Part shown: one piece after another, positions 1 to 7,248 of the stretch
Layout: every line of letters starts with the position of its first letter
Numbering within the stretch: the stretch's first letter is position 1
Source of the DNA: Duncaniella sp.
Lineage (GTDB): Bacteria > Bacteroidota > Bacteroidia > Bacteroidales > Muribaculaceae
Direction: 5' to 3'
Assembly: GCA_029052375.1 (NCBI GenBank)
Contig: JAIDJD010000125.1
Span: 1 to 8,694, forward strand
DNA length: 8,694 nucleotides
Notes under the pieces: model-generated
Seen by the model: the letters and a program-made list of their open reading frames with translations, nothing else
What the model was told of the DNA's origin: nothing
Databases searched by the model: none
Translations under genes and position numbers: made by a program

Positions 1-1352
1 TCGCCGGCATTCTTGGAACGGCCGCTAACGAGCTGGCCTACAGTTCCGATATCATTGTTGCCGTGCTTGGACACGAGACCGCCCATGTAAACCTTGGCGC
101 GGAGACCCTTGGCTACGTCCTCGGGACGGGTCTCGAGGGTGAAGCCCTTGTAGAGCGATACGGAAGAAGCGAAGTAGTAGAGCTTGCCGCCCTCGAGCTG
201 GAACACCTGACCCTCGGCAAACTTATTGTCGTCCATGAAGTGACGGAGGATGGTGTCGAGACGGCAGGCCTTGTACTCGTGAGCCACGAGGTTGGTGTCC
301 TTCTCCCAGGTGTGCTGGATGAGGATGGGCTCGCCGCGCTCGCCGGAGGTTCGGAGCGAAAGAGTGTTGTAGTAAGAGTCTACGGCTACGGGAATGTCGG
401 AGTTGATCAGGTTGACAATGTAGACGGTGTTCTCGTCGAGACCGTCTACGTGTACGTTGACCACGCCGTCCTTCATGCCGAGATCTGTGAGCTTGACACC
501 CTCTTTCCACTTAGGATCGAGTGCGGCGTTGGGGGTCATCACGTCAGGGATGATTCTGACCATATCGGCGTTGAACATGGTGGAGTCAGCGTTCCAGCCG
601 AAGTTCTGCTTGTAGGAGATAACGTCAGCGGCATCGACACCCTGCATAGCATTGTCTGCATTGAGGTTGATGGTAAAGTCGATGGAGTTGTTGCCGCGAC
701 CTTCGTAATTGACAAGGACAGGAGTAGCATAGCGCTCCTCGGTGCCCATGCCGCAATACTCGGCCCAGTGACGGCCGTCGCCGTATCCGTACCACTCAGA
801 GTCGTGCTCGGGACCGCGGGGCGAGAGCACCTTGATGGCGAAGCGGTAGTCGGTAGAGTACTCGAGGTTGTAGAGCTTGAACTCGTTGAGGTCCTCGCAA
901 ACGATTACATACTCGTCCTCGTCAGAGATAGCCTTGAGGTCTGTGAGCTCCTCTAAGTCGCGGATAGACTGGAATACACGGGCCTTGGCCGCAATGTCGG
1001 CGGGAACCACGTCCATGACGTTCTTGCCGATGTAGATCTCGCGGGCACGGTTATTGTCCCAGTCGGCGGCCTCGCCGGAGGTGACACCGGTAGAGATGGC
1101 ATAGCGGAGCTGATAGCCGGCCGCGCCTGTCACCTTGAACCAGGAGAGGTAGATGGTGTTGAGCTCCTCGGTGACGCAGTGTACGTTGGTCTCGTTGTCG
1201 TCGCCGGTAGACTCCTGGGTGCAGAACATTGTGCGGGGCATACGATCGAGATCGGCGGGATTGTCCACGGCGTTCTCGTTCAGGTCATCCTTACACGATG
1301 TCGCTGTTACTGCCATGAGGGCAGTGAGCATATATAAGAATTTCTTTTTCAT
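1..1352 (-). CDS. Surface lipoprotein, FN3-like domains plus probable beta-helix (partial)
   Basis: Third gene of the operon. It starts at 1352 and runs off the left edge, so 450 residues are visible and the C-terminus is missing. The N-terminus is a lipoprotein signal peptide ending in TATSC, with the lipidated cysteine at residue 20. The following K-D-D resembles the acidic lipoprotein export signal that sends Bacteroidetes lipoproteins to the cell surface. Residues about 61-180 (TIYLSWFKV, GYQLRY, then LEYSTDYRFAIKVLSP) read as a fibronectin-III-like beta-sandwich, and about 208-335 may be a second one. Residues about 362-425 (RLDTILRHF, FQLEGGKLYYF, GFTLETRP) look like the first rungs of a right-handed beta-helix, as in the DUF4957/DUF5123-type proteins found beside SusC/SusD in pectin loci. 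The position suggests a SusE/SusF-like glycan-binding protein. A pectate-lyase-like catalytic role cannot be excluded because the decisive part lies outside the window. The lipoprotein and operon assignments are strong; the domain names are inference. Confidence 0.8.
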   Translation of the reverse strand, partial: MKKKFLYMLTALMAVTATSCKDDLNENAVDNPADLDRMPRTMFCTQESTGDDNETNVHCVTEELNTIYLSWFKVTGAAGYQLRYAISTGVTSGEAADWDNNRAREIYIGKNVMDVVPADIAAKARVFQSIRDLEELTDLKAISDEDEYVIVCEDLNEFKLYNLEYSTDYRFAIKVLSPRGPEHDSEWYGYGDGRHWAEYCGMGTEERYATPVLVNYEGRGNNSIDFTINLNADNAMQGVDAADVISYKQNFGWNADSTMFNADMVRIIPDVMTPNAALDPKWKEGVKLTDLGMKDGVVNVHVDGLDENTVYIVNLINSDIPVAVDSYYNTLSLRTSGERGEPILIQHTWEKDTNLVAHEYKACRLDTILRHFMDDNKFAEGQVFQLEGGKLYYFASSVSLYKGFTLETRPEDVAKGLRAKVYMGGLVSKHGNNDIGTVGQLVSGRSKNAG

Positions 1353-1378
1353 GTTTTGGATTGATTGCAAAGGTTAAA
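1353..1378 (-). promoter_or_regulatory. SusD to third-gene spacer, SD-less translation start
   Basis: This 26-nt gap between the susD-like stop and the next ATG has no Shine-Dalgarno sequence and no terminator. On the coding strand it carries ATCAATCCAAA (1365-1355) two bases before the ATG. That is nearly identical to the stretch before the susD-like start. Such an A-rich approach to the start codon is usual in Bacteroidetes. The short gap supports co-transcription. Confidence 0.5.
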
Positions 1379-3469
1379 TCAATATCCGTACTGGTTGACG
1401 TACTGACCGTTGGAGCGGGCAATCACGTTACGGGGATAGGGGAGGATGTAACGTACGACGGGCAGGCTGGCAGCGTCGAGGGTTGCGGGCTCGGGAGCTG
1501 CGGTATAGATGCCGTTTCTGTTGATGTAAACGCGTCCGGTAAGTTCGTAGTCACAGTACATATAACCGCGGAGCGAGTAGCAGAAGTAGTCCTGGGGGAA
1601 GCCCTTGTTGTCGTCGAACCACTCGAAGAAGTTGGCGGTCGAAACCTTGAGAAGGGCACCCTCAGAAGCGCTGAGAGCCTTGTAGGCGTTGTGGATCTCA
1701 ACCACCTTGACGGTCTGGTTGGGGAAGCGCCACTCGGGATAGGTAGCGGCGGCTGAAGAGCCGTTCTTCACATCGTTCTTGTAGTAAACCTGGATGGGGA
1801 AGACGCTTGAGTCGTAGAAATTGTCTACGCCGAAGTCGTGCCTCGACACATCCTCAAGCTCCATAGAGGTGCTGCCCTGGTCCTCGGCTACAGCGAAGTA
1901 GCGCCAGAAGTTCCAGAAGGTGTTCTCTGCGAGGAGGTTGTGACGGACGAGGTCGCGCCAGCGCATATTCTCGCCTGCAAACTCCCACTTGCGCTCGTCG
2001 AGGACAGCCTTGCGGAATGACTCCTGGGTCTGGGCGGCCTCGTCGACATACTTGCCGGTGTTGACAGCGTAGGGCGAATCGGCGGCCTCATTGCCATTCT
2101 CGTCCTTGACAGAAGAGAGACGGAAAGCGCGCTCGCGCACCTGGCGGAGAGCTTCGATAGCCTTGTCGCCGTTCTTGCCGGCTACGCCGTTCTCGCACTC
2201 GTTGACAGCCTCGGCATACATGAGGAGGACGTCGGTATAGCGCATATAGGGGTAGTTGATGCCGGTAGAGCCGGTGGTCTTGGGACCGAGGCCGGCGTTG
2301 ACCCAGAGCTTGGACCACTTGCCGTTGTAGATGGTACGGCCCTTGGTGTTGTCATTGATGATGGTGGCAACGTTGCCGCTGGTGTAGTACCAGAGCTGGT
2401 TGACGAAGTCGCGGCGCATATCGCCCTCGGCGAAAGAGAAGCGATAGAAGGCGTTGAGCTGGGCCGAAGAGCTGGCGGCGCCCCAGTTGTGGGGAGTGGT
2501 ACCGTCGGAAGCATCCATCTTGGGACCGTGGATGTAGCCGATAGAGCCGGTAGACTCGGTGCCGAAGGGAATCTCGAAGATCACGTCCTGGCCGTTGGCA
2601 AGAACGCCGTTGCACTCGTTGGTGAACACCTCGTGGTAGAGCTGGTTGGCTATCGTGAAGGAGCCTGAAGAGATCACAGAGTCGCAGTAGTTGCGGGCGG
2701 TCTCATAGTACTGGGTGTAGCTGTCGGGGTTCATGCGCTCCATCTTGCCGTACGAGCTGCCCTCGGGACGGAGGGTGTAGCCGGCGGCGGTGAGGGAGAG
2801 GCGGCCGATCATGGCCCAGGCCATCTCTTTGGAGATGCGGTCGCAGTCGCCGAGGACGGCGGCGCTCGTCATCTTGGGAGCTATCTCCTCGAGGTCGGCG
2901 ATGAGAGCCTTGAGAATCTCGGCACGGTCAGTGACGGGATATACCATCGTAGGAGCTTTGTAAGAGGGGACGAGAGACATGGGGACGTCGCCGAACATCC
3001 AGATGAGGTCGTGGTAGTTCATGGCGCGGATCACCTTGGCCTCGCCGAGCATCTGCTCGTAGGTGGCGTGTGTCTCGAGGTCGGTGATGAGGTCGCTGTT
3101 CTCCATCTGGTCGATGAAGATGTTGGCGGCTTCGATGGCGGCGTAGAACTGAGACCATGCCTTGTAGATCTCGCCGGCGTCGGGGTCGCACTCGAAACGG
3201 CGATAGCCGTTGGTGGCGACGTAGTGGCCGTTCTGGATGGCGAAATCAACGTCGGAGTTGAGCGTATAGATGGTCAGGAGCTTCTCGCCGTAGGTATCGC
3301 CGGAGAGGAGGTGGGCGTACACACCATTGAGGGCTGTGTTGGCATCAGCCTCCGACTTGAAAGCCTCCTCGGGAAGCTTCTGCGAAGGGGCCTCGACGTC
3401 AAGATAGTCGGAGCAGGCACCCAAGGCAAGAGCCGAGACGGCTGCGATGGCTATATTGTGGAGTTTCAT
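1379..3469 (-). CDS. susD: SusD/RagB-family outer-membrane glycan-binding lipoprotein
   Basis: Complete 696-residue SusD-like protein; the symbol is a family name and does not imply starch as substrate. It starts at 3469 with a lipoprotein signal peptide ending LGAC (Cys19), followed by SDYLDVEAPSQ, the usual SusD mature N-terminus. Residues about 35-230 form the N-terminal TPR-rich part (ALNGVYAHLL, AAIEAANIFIDQM, GEAKVIRAMNYHDLIWMFGDVP, WAMIGRLSL). Residues about 407-510 hold the RagB/SusD signature (YPYMRYTDVLLMYAEAVNE, then FRKAVLDERKWEFAGENMRWRDL). The C-terminus (YILPYPRNVI, NQYGY) is typical. At 696 residues it is longer than many SusD proteins, with extra material around 515-660. It would form the lid of the SusC barrel and bind oligosaccharides at the surface. 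It lies 27 nt after the susC-like gene and surely shares its transcript. Family assignment is very secure; the galacturonan ligand is inferred only from the adjacent GH28 gene. Confidence 0.97.
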   Translation of the reverse strand: MKLHNIAIAAVSALALGACSDYLDVEAPSQKLPEEAFKSEADANTALNGVYAHLLSGDTYGEKLLTIYTLNSDVDFAIQNGHYVATNGYRRFECDPDAGEIYKAWSQFYAAIEAANIFIDQMENSDLITDLETHATYEQMLGEAKVIRAMNYHDLIWMFGDVPMSLVPSYKAPTMVYPVTDRAEILKALIADLEEIAPKMTSAAVLGDCDRISKEMAWAMIGRLSLTAAGYTLRPEGSSYGKMERMNPDSYTQYYETARNYCDSVISSGSFTIANQLYHEVFTNECNGVLANGQDVIFEIPFGTESTGSIGYIHGPKMDASDGTTPHNWGAASSSAQLNAFYRFSFAEGDMRRDFVNQLWYYTSGNVATIINDNTKGRTIYNGKWSKLWVNAGLGPKTTGSTGINYPYMRYTDVLLMYAEAVNECENGVAGKNGDKAIEALRQVRERAFRLSSVKDENGNEAADSPYAVNTGKYVDEAAQTQESFRKAVLDERKWEFAGENMRWRDLVRHNLLAENTFWNFWRYFAVAEDQGSTSMELEDVSRHDFGVDNFYDSSVFPIQVYYKNDVKNGSSAAATYPEWRFPNQTVKVVEIHNAYKALSASEGALLKVSTANFFEWFDDNKGFPQDYFCYSLRGYMYCDYELTGRVYINRNGIYTAAPEPATLDAASLPVVRYILPYPRNVIARSNGQYVNQYGY

Positions 3470-3496
3470 TGTGTTTGGATGGATGTTTAGACTTGG
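3470..3496 (-). promoter_or_regulatory. SusC to SusD spacer, SD-less translation start
   Basis: This 27-nt gap lies between the susC-like TAA (3499-3497) and the susD-like ATG (3469). I see no terminator hairpin and no Shine-Dalgarno sequence. The coding strand carries ATCCATCCAAA (3484-3474) four bases before the ATG. Ten of its eleven positions match the stretch before the third gene of the operon. Confidence 0.5.
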
Positions 3497-6400
3497 TTAG
3501 AAGGAGAGATTAACACCGAGAACGTAGCTGCGCGAACGGGGGTAGCGGTTGTAGTCGTAGCTCGGGGTAAGGCCGCTCTGAACGTCAACCTCGGGGTCAA
3601 AACCGGAGTAGTTGGTGATGATGAAGGGGTTGGCTACAGATGCGTAGAAGCGGCACTTGCTCATACCGGCGTGGCGGATGACGTTGGCGGGCAGCGAGTA
3701 ACCGATAGAGATATCGTTGCAGCGGAGGAACGAGCCGTCCTCAACGAAGTAGCTCATGGTGACGTCCTTGTTGACACCTGCGGGGTTCCAGCGGGTCTGG
3801 CCCTCGTTCATGGACAGGTACATGGCCTCGTACTCGGGATAGTTGGTGTTCTTGTAGGTGTACTCGGCGCCGTAGACGTATGTCCAGCGGTTGGCATACT
3901 CGGCGAGGACATTCTTGCACTGCTGGTTCTTGATGTTGTTGCCGATAGAAGACGAGAGGTAGTAGTTGGTGGCGTTGTAGACGTCAAAGTCAACGAAGAA
4001 GGTGAAGTTGGCGTTGAAGTCGAACTGCTTCCACTGTGCATTGATGCCGAAACCGCCCTGGATGCGGGGAGTTGTGCGGCCGATGACAGTGCGGTCATAC
4101 TCGTCGATCTTGCCGTCGGGATAGCCGTTGGGGCCGGAGATGTCCTTGAACTTGACCTTGCCGGGGAGGGTGGCGTTGCCTGCGCGGTCAGAGCTGTAGA
4201 TGCCGTTCATGTCGACAGTACCGGGCTTGGGCACGTAGGTGTTGTTCTCGAAGTCGAACTCGTCGAAGCCGTAGAGGCCGTCGTAAACGAAGCCGTAGAG
4301 AAGGCCTACCTCGCCGCCTACCTGGAGGATGTAGTTGTCAAAGCCGGAAGAGCCCTTCTTGTTGGTGAGCTCGTCGCCTTCGCCGGCAAGCTTGTCGACT
4401 ACCATCTTGTTGGAGCCGAGGTTGAAGCTTGCAGAGAGGACATAGTCCTTGCCGCGGAGGATGTCGCCGTTCACAGCGAGCTCGACACCCTTGTTGGACA
4501 CCTTGCCGATGTTCTGGTACTGGTAGGTGTAGCCTGCGGTGGAGAGGATGGGGGTCTTGTAGATAAGGTCAGAGGTGGTGTTCCAGTAAACCTCGGGGGT
4601 CACACGGAGACGGCCGCTGAAGAAGGAGAGGTCGACAGCGAGGTTGCGGGTGAGGGTGGTCTCCCACTTGAGGTCCTTGTTGGGGAGGTAGGAGCCTACG
4701 CCGAACCAGAGGTCGCCGTTGTTCTCGCCGATGCCGCCGCCGAACGCAGGACCGCCCTCGGAGTTGGCATAGTAGAGGTAGCGCCACATATCGGCGTCTA
4801 CACGGTTGTTGCCGGCCTTGCCGACAGCGGCACGGATCTTGAGCTCGTCAAGCCAGGAGACATCCTTGAGCCAGTTTTCCTCAGACATTACCCATGCGCC
4901 AGAAACCGAGGGGAAGTAGCCCCACTGGTTGCCGGGAGCGAAGACGGAAGAACCGTCGGCACGGAATGTGGCAGAGAAGAGATACTTGCGGGCGTAGTTG
5001 TAGTTGAGCTGGGCGAAGTAAGAAGTGGTGCGCGAGGCGGTGCCGAGCGAAGAGGTGCTCTGCCATGCCTGGCCCTGGCCCATGTTGTTGAATGCCTTGT
5101 CGGCAGAGATGTCCTTGGGGAAGTAGCGGTTTTTCTGAGTGGAGGACGAACCCTGCTTGTGGTAGAGCTCGAAACCGATGAGGGCGTAGAAGTTGTTGTT
5201 CTCCCTTACCTTCCAGTCGTAAGAAGCGGTGGTGGTCCAGGTGTAGGAGTTGGTCTGCTTCTTGGCGATCTCAGCAACGGGGAGGTTGTTGTTCTTGGTG
5301 CCCTCGCTGGTGGCGGGACCGTAGAAACGGTTGTCGTCAGAGAAGGAGATGGTGTAGTTGCCCTCGGTGCGGAGAGTGAGGCCCTCGATGGGCTTGTACT
5401 CGAGAGAAGCCTGGTTGGCAAATGTATAGGTGTGCTTCTTGCGCACGTTGGTGGCGATGTCGTTGACGGGGTTGGTGAGCGCATACTTCTGCTCCTCGAG
5501 CTCGTCGTAACGGTCGTCAGGCCAGGTGATGCCGATGAACTCGCGGATACCGCCGGTGGGGGCGTAGCGGAGAACGTCGATGATACCGCCGGTACCTACG
5601 CCAGAACCGCCCGCACCCTCGTCACGACGATAGGTCATCTTGGGGTTGAACTGGAATGTGAGGTTGGGGAGGATCTTGGTCTGGAGCTTGGTGAGGATGT
5701 TGGTGCGGCGCACGCCCGAACCGAGGATGATACCCTTGTCCTCGCTCTGTGTGAACGAGATGTTGAAGCGGGTGTTCTCGTTGCCGCCGCCGATAGAGAG
5801 GTTGGTCGAGTAGGAGAAGGGGTTGTTGCCCATCACCTCGTCCTGCCAGTCGTTGGTGCGCGCATACTTGTAGAGGTCCATGTCATAGGGGTTGCCGAAC
5901 TGCTTGCGCCAGTAGCGGGCCTCGGAGCCGCGGGTGTTGGTGGCGGCGGCGGCATCCCACTGATACTGAACGAAGTCGTAGGTATCCATGAGGTCGAGGG
6001 TCTTGGAGATGTGGCTGATGGAGCCCTGGGCGTTGAGGGAGACCTGGGTCTTGCCGGCCTGGGCCGACTTGGTGGTCACGATGACAACGCCGTTGCCGCC
6101 CTTGGCACCATATATAGCGGTGAGGGAGGCATCCTTGAGGACGTCGATGCTCTGGATATCGGACGGGGGAATGTCGTTGATGTTGTCAACCTGGAATCCG
6201 TCGACGATGTAGAGGGGGTCGTTGGACTGGGTCACGGATGTCGCACCACGCACGCGGATGTTGATGTCTGCACCGGGCTGGCCGTCGACTGTGGTAACCT
6301 GCACACCGGCCACCTTGCCCTGGAGGGCGACAGCGGCTGAGGTGACGGGCACAGCGGCGAGCTTCATGCCGGATACGGAGCCTACAGAGCCTGTGAGGTC

Positions 6401-6802
6401 GCGGCGGGCACGTGTGCCGCCATAACCGATGACCACGACTTCCTCAAGGGTCTCGGAGTCCTCGAGAAGGACGACGCGGATGTTGGTCTGTCCGTTTACT
6501 TTTACTTCCTGGGTCTTGCAACCGATGTAGGAGACCTGGAGTGTTGCTTTGGGAGAAACATTCTTGATGGTGAAGTTACCGTCGATGTCGGTAGCCACGC
6601 CGTCAGCGGAGCCAAGGACCATAACGGTGGCGCCGATGAGGGGCTCGCCGGAATTGTCTTCGACCACACCAGACACGGTGATGTTCTGTGCATAGGCGGG
6701 GAGTCCTACGCAGAGCACCATCAAGAGAAGCATGGTTTTCCAAGCCGAAGCGATGGAAAAGCGACGCGGCTGTCGGCCACGTGCTGAGTTTAAGTCTTTC
6801 AT
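3497..6802 (-). CDS. susC: SusC/RagA-family TonB-dependent outer-membrane transporter
   Basis: Complete 1101-residue SusC-like transporter; the symbol is a family name. The signal peptide has an unusually long basic N-region (ARGRQPRRF) before the hydrophobic core, with likely cleavage after AYA at residue 38. Starting instead at Met24 would remove all the positive charges, so 6802 is preferred. Residues about 42-115 are a carboxypeptidase-regulatory-like domain (VSGVVEDNSGEPLIGATV, DGNFTI). A TonB-box-like segment follows (LEEVVVIGYG, about 119-128). The plug domain is at about 135-245 with the family signatures IRVRG (182-186), PLYIVDGF (196-203), VLKDAS (221-226) and AIYGAKGGNGVVIVTTK (229-245). 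The remainder is beta-barrel, ending in aromatic F as expected for outer-membrane insertion. It imports oligosaccharides across the outer membrane using TonB/ExbBD energy, capped by the SusD partner. It is first in its operon, behind a leader of about 260 nt. Family is very secure; substrate is inferred. Confidence 0.98.
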   Translation of the reverse strand: MKDLNSARGRQPRRFSIASAWKTMLLLMVLCVGLPAYAQNITVSGVVEDNSGEPLIGATVMVLGSADGVATDIDGNFTIKNVSPKATLQVSYIGCKTQEVKVNGQTNIRVVLLEDSETLEEVVVIGYGGTRARRDLTGSVGSVSGMKLAAVPVTSAAVALQGKVAGVQVTTVDGQPGADINIRVRGATSVTQSNDPLYIVDGFQVDNINDIPPSDIQSIDVLKDASLTAIYGAKGGNGVVIVTTKSAQAGKTQVSLNAQGSISHISKTLDLMDTYDFVQYQWDAAAATNTRGSEARYWRKQFGNPYDMDLYKYARTNDWQDEVMGNNPFSYSTNLSIGGGNENTRFNISFTQSEDKGIILGSGVRRTNILTKLQTKILPNLTFQFNPKMTYRRDEGAGGSGVGTGGIIDVLRYAPTGGIREFIGITWPDDRYDELEEQKYALTNPVNDIATNVRKKHTYTFANQASLEYKPIEGLTLRTEGNYTISFSDDNRFYGPATSEGTKNNNLPVAEIAKKQTNSYTWTTTASYDWKVRENNNFYALIGFELYHKQGSSSTQKNRYFPKDISADKAFNNMGQGQAWQSTSSLGTASRTTSYFAQLNYNYARKYLFSATFRADGSSVFAPGNQWGYFPSVSGAWVMSEENWLKDVSWLDELKIRAAVGKAGNNRVDADMWRYLYYANSEGGPAFGGGIGENNGDLWFGVGSYLPNKDLKWETTLTRNLAVDLSFFSGRLRVTPEVYWNTTSDLIYKTPILSTAGYTYQYQNIGKVSNKGVELAVNGDILRGKDYVLSASFNLGSNKMVVDKLAGEGDELTNKKGSSGFDNYILQVGGEVGLLYGFVYDGLYGFDEFDFENNTYVPKPGTVDMNGIYSSDRAGNATLPGKVKFKDISGPNGYPDGKIDEYDRTVIGRTTPRIQGGFGINAQWKQFDFNANFTFFVDFDVYNATNYYLSSSIGNNIKNQQCKNVLAEYANRWTYVYGAEYTYKNTNYPEYEAMYLSMNEGQTRWNPAGVNKDVTMSYFVEDGSFLRCNDISIGYSLPANVIRHAGMSKCRFYASVANPFIITNYSGFDPEVDVQSGLTPSYDYNRYPRSRSYVLGVNLSF

Positions 6803-6810
6803 GTTCTTGG

Positions 6811-6837
6811 TTAGTTGATAAATAAGATGAGTTTCAT
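6811..6837 (-). other. Possible upstream mini-ORF in the susC-like leader (8 codons)
   Basis: In the susC-like leader, ATG at 6837 opens an 8-codon frame (MKLILFIN) that stops at TAA, 6813-6811. The stop is 8 nt before the susC-like ATG. This spacing would allow a ribosome to terminate and reinitiate. No Shine-Dalgarno sequence precedes it, so translation is unproven and chance occurrence is quite possible. Confidence 0.2.
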
Positions 6838-6982
6838 GCGATTCACAAATGGATATGAATGTTGGTTTTTTCGATTAGTTGTAGTTCTGATTTTTCTGTT
6901 TGCGGGTTGAGGTCTGAGGGATTAGAAGAGGTTGGATTTAGGTTGGTTATTTAGGGTTAACTATTAACAGCTTTGCGGTTGT

Positions 6983-7044
6983 GTTTCAGCGGGTTGACAC
7001 GCTTAAAAAGGCACAACGGAAAGGTTTTTCCGGGTGTCTGAAAC
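6983..7044 (-). promoter_or_regulatory. Possible folded segment at the 5' end of the susC-like leader RNA
   Basis: The transcript from the minus-strand promoter would begin about 7060, so this segment lies near its 5' end. GTTTCAG (7044-7038) can pair with CTGAAAC (6989-6983). The directly following ACAC (7037-7034) can pair with GTGT (7000-6997). Inside is a small hairpin, CGGAAA-AACC-TTTCCG (7032-7017). The parts are short individually, and only their nesting makes a folded leader plausible. I do not recognise any known riboswitch class. Confidence 0.3.
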
Positions 7045-7066
7045 GTGTGAGGTAATTATTGCGTCA

Positions 7067-7097
7067 CAAAGTTAGTATATTTTTCTGAATCCACAAA
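7067..7097 (-). promoter_or_regulatory. Promoter of the susC-like operon
   Basis: Reading the minus strand, the -33 box TTTG is at 7097-7094 and the -7 box TAACTTTG is at 7074-7067, with 19 nt between. This matches the Bacteroidetes housekeeping-sigma pattern TTTG / TAnnTTTG exactly. Transcription should start near 7060, giving an untranslated leader of roughly 260 nt before the susC-like ATG at 6802. Confidence 0.75.
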
Positions 7098-7133
7098 AAC
7101 TTAACAAAAAATAACTCATTTTTTTCTGTTTTT
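7098..7133. promoter_or_regulatory. A/T tracts between the divergent promoters, candidate regulator site
   Basis: These 36 bases separate the two -33 boxes. They contain an A6 run (7105-7110), a T7 run (7119-7125) and the start of a T8 run (7129-7136). Such tracts tend to bend DNA or stiffen it. An activator of either operon would be expected to bind here, but I see no clear repeated half-site, and no regulator gene is in the window. Confidence 0.3.
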
Positions 7134-7166
7134 TTTGGAGCGATTGCAGATTGATTCGTACCTTTG
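7134..7166 (+). promoter_or_regulatory. Promoter of the GH28 gene
   Basis: The -33 box TTTG is at 7134-7137 and the -7 box TACCTTTG is at 7159-7166, 21 nt apart. Both boxes match the Bacteroidetes consensus TTTG / TAnnTTTG. Transcription should begin around 7172, leaving a leader of about 85 nt before the ATG at 7258. The promoter is back-to-back with the susC-side promoter. Confidence 0.75.
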
Positions 7167-7194
7167 CGTACCGGATTTCGCCCATATCGGAAGC

Positions 7195-7217
7195 CCCTGC
7201 CGGAGCTTCCGGCAGGG
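7195..7217 (+). promoter_or_regulatory. Perfect 10-bp GC-rich hairpin in the GH28 leader
   Basis: CCCTGCCGGA (7195-7204) is followed by loop GCT and the exact reverse complement TCCGGCAGGG (7208-7217). The stem has eight G-C pairs out of ten and contrasts with the AT-rich surroundings. It lies downstream of the predicted transcription start and 40 nt before the start codon. No T-run follows, so it is not a standard intrinsic terminator. It could stabilise the mRNA, act as an attenuation or protein-binding element, or be a dispersed palindromic repeat. Confidence 0.6.
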
Positions 7218-7230
7218 TGGCCTAACCTCC

Positions 7231-7248
7231 ATGAATACACCTATATAA
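7231..7248 (+). other. Possible upstream mini-ORF in the GH28 leader (5 codons)
   Basis: ATG at 7231 opens a 5-codon frame (MNTPI) ending with TAA at 7246-7248, 9 nt before the GH28 ATG. It is in frame with the GH28 gene but closed by the stop. The in-frame TAA rules out a longer GH28 N-terminus from here. Translation is unproven. Confidence 0.15.

Noticed and set aside
63..956. Plus-strand ORF of 297 codons at the left end
   Set aside because: It is codon-aligned antisense to the third lipoprotein gene, which has a clear lipoprotein signal and plausible domain structure. The plus-strand translation resembles no protein I know.
1366..1375. Possible internal minus-strand promoter before the third gene (AACCTTTG)
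   Set aside because: The -7 box needs TA where AA is found, and there is no TTTG at the proper distance upstream. The 26-nt gap fits simple co-transcription.
3671..6340. Large plus-strand ORF of 889 codons as a real gene
   Set aside because: It lies wholly antisense to an unmistakable SusC-like gene. Its translation is low-complexity, rich in V, G, E and L. It is explained by avoidance of TTA, CTA and TCA in the sense strand.
6956..6968. Short inverted repeat GTTAA-CTA-TTAAC
   Set aside because: A 5-bp AT-rich arm pair is expected by chance in a spacer of this composition.
6942..6975. Possible plus-strand promoter for an antisense RNA in the susC leader (GTTG, then CAGCTTTG)
   Set aside because: Both boxes carry a mismatch to TTTG / TAnnTTTG and the spacer is 22 nt. 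It is too weak to list as a feature without transcript data.
7195..7217. Hairpin read as an intrinsic terminator
   Set aside because: No run of T follows on either strand (the plus strand continues TGGCC). The hairpin lies inside the leader between a promoter and a start codon.
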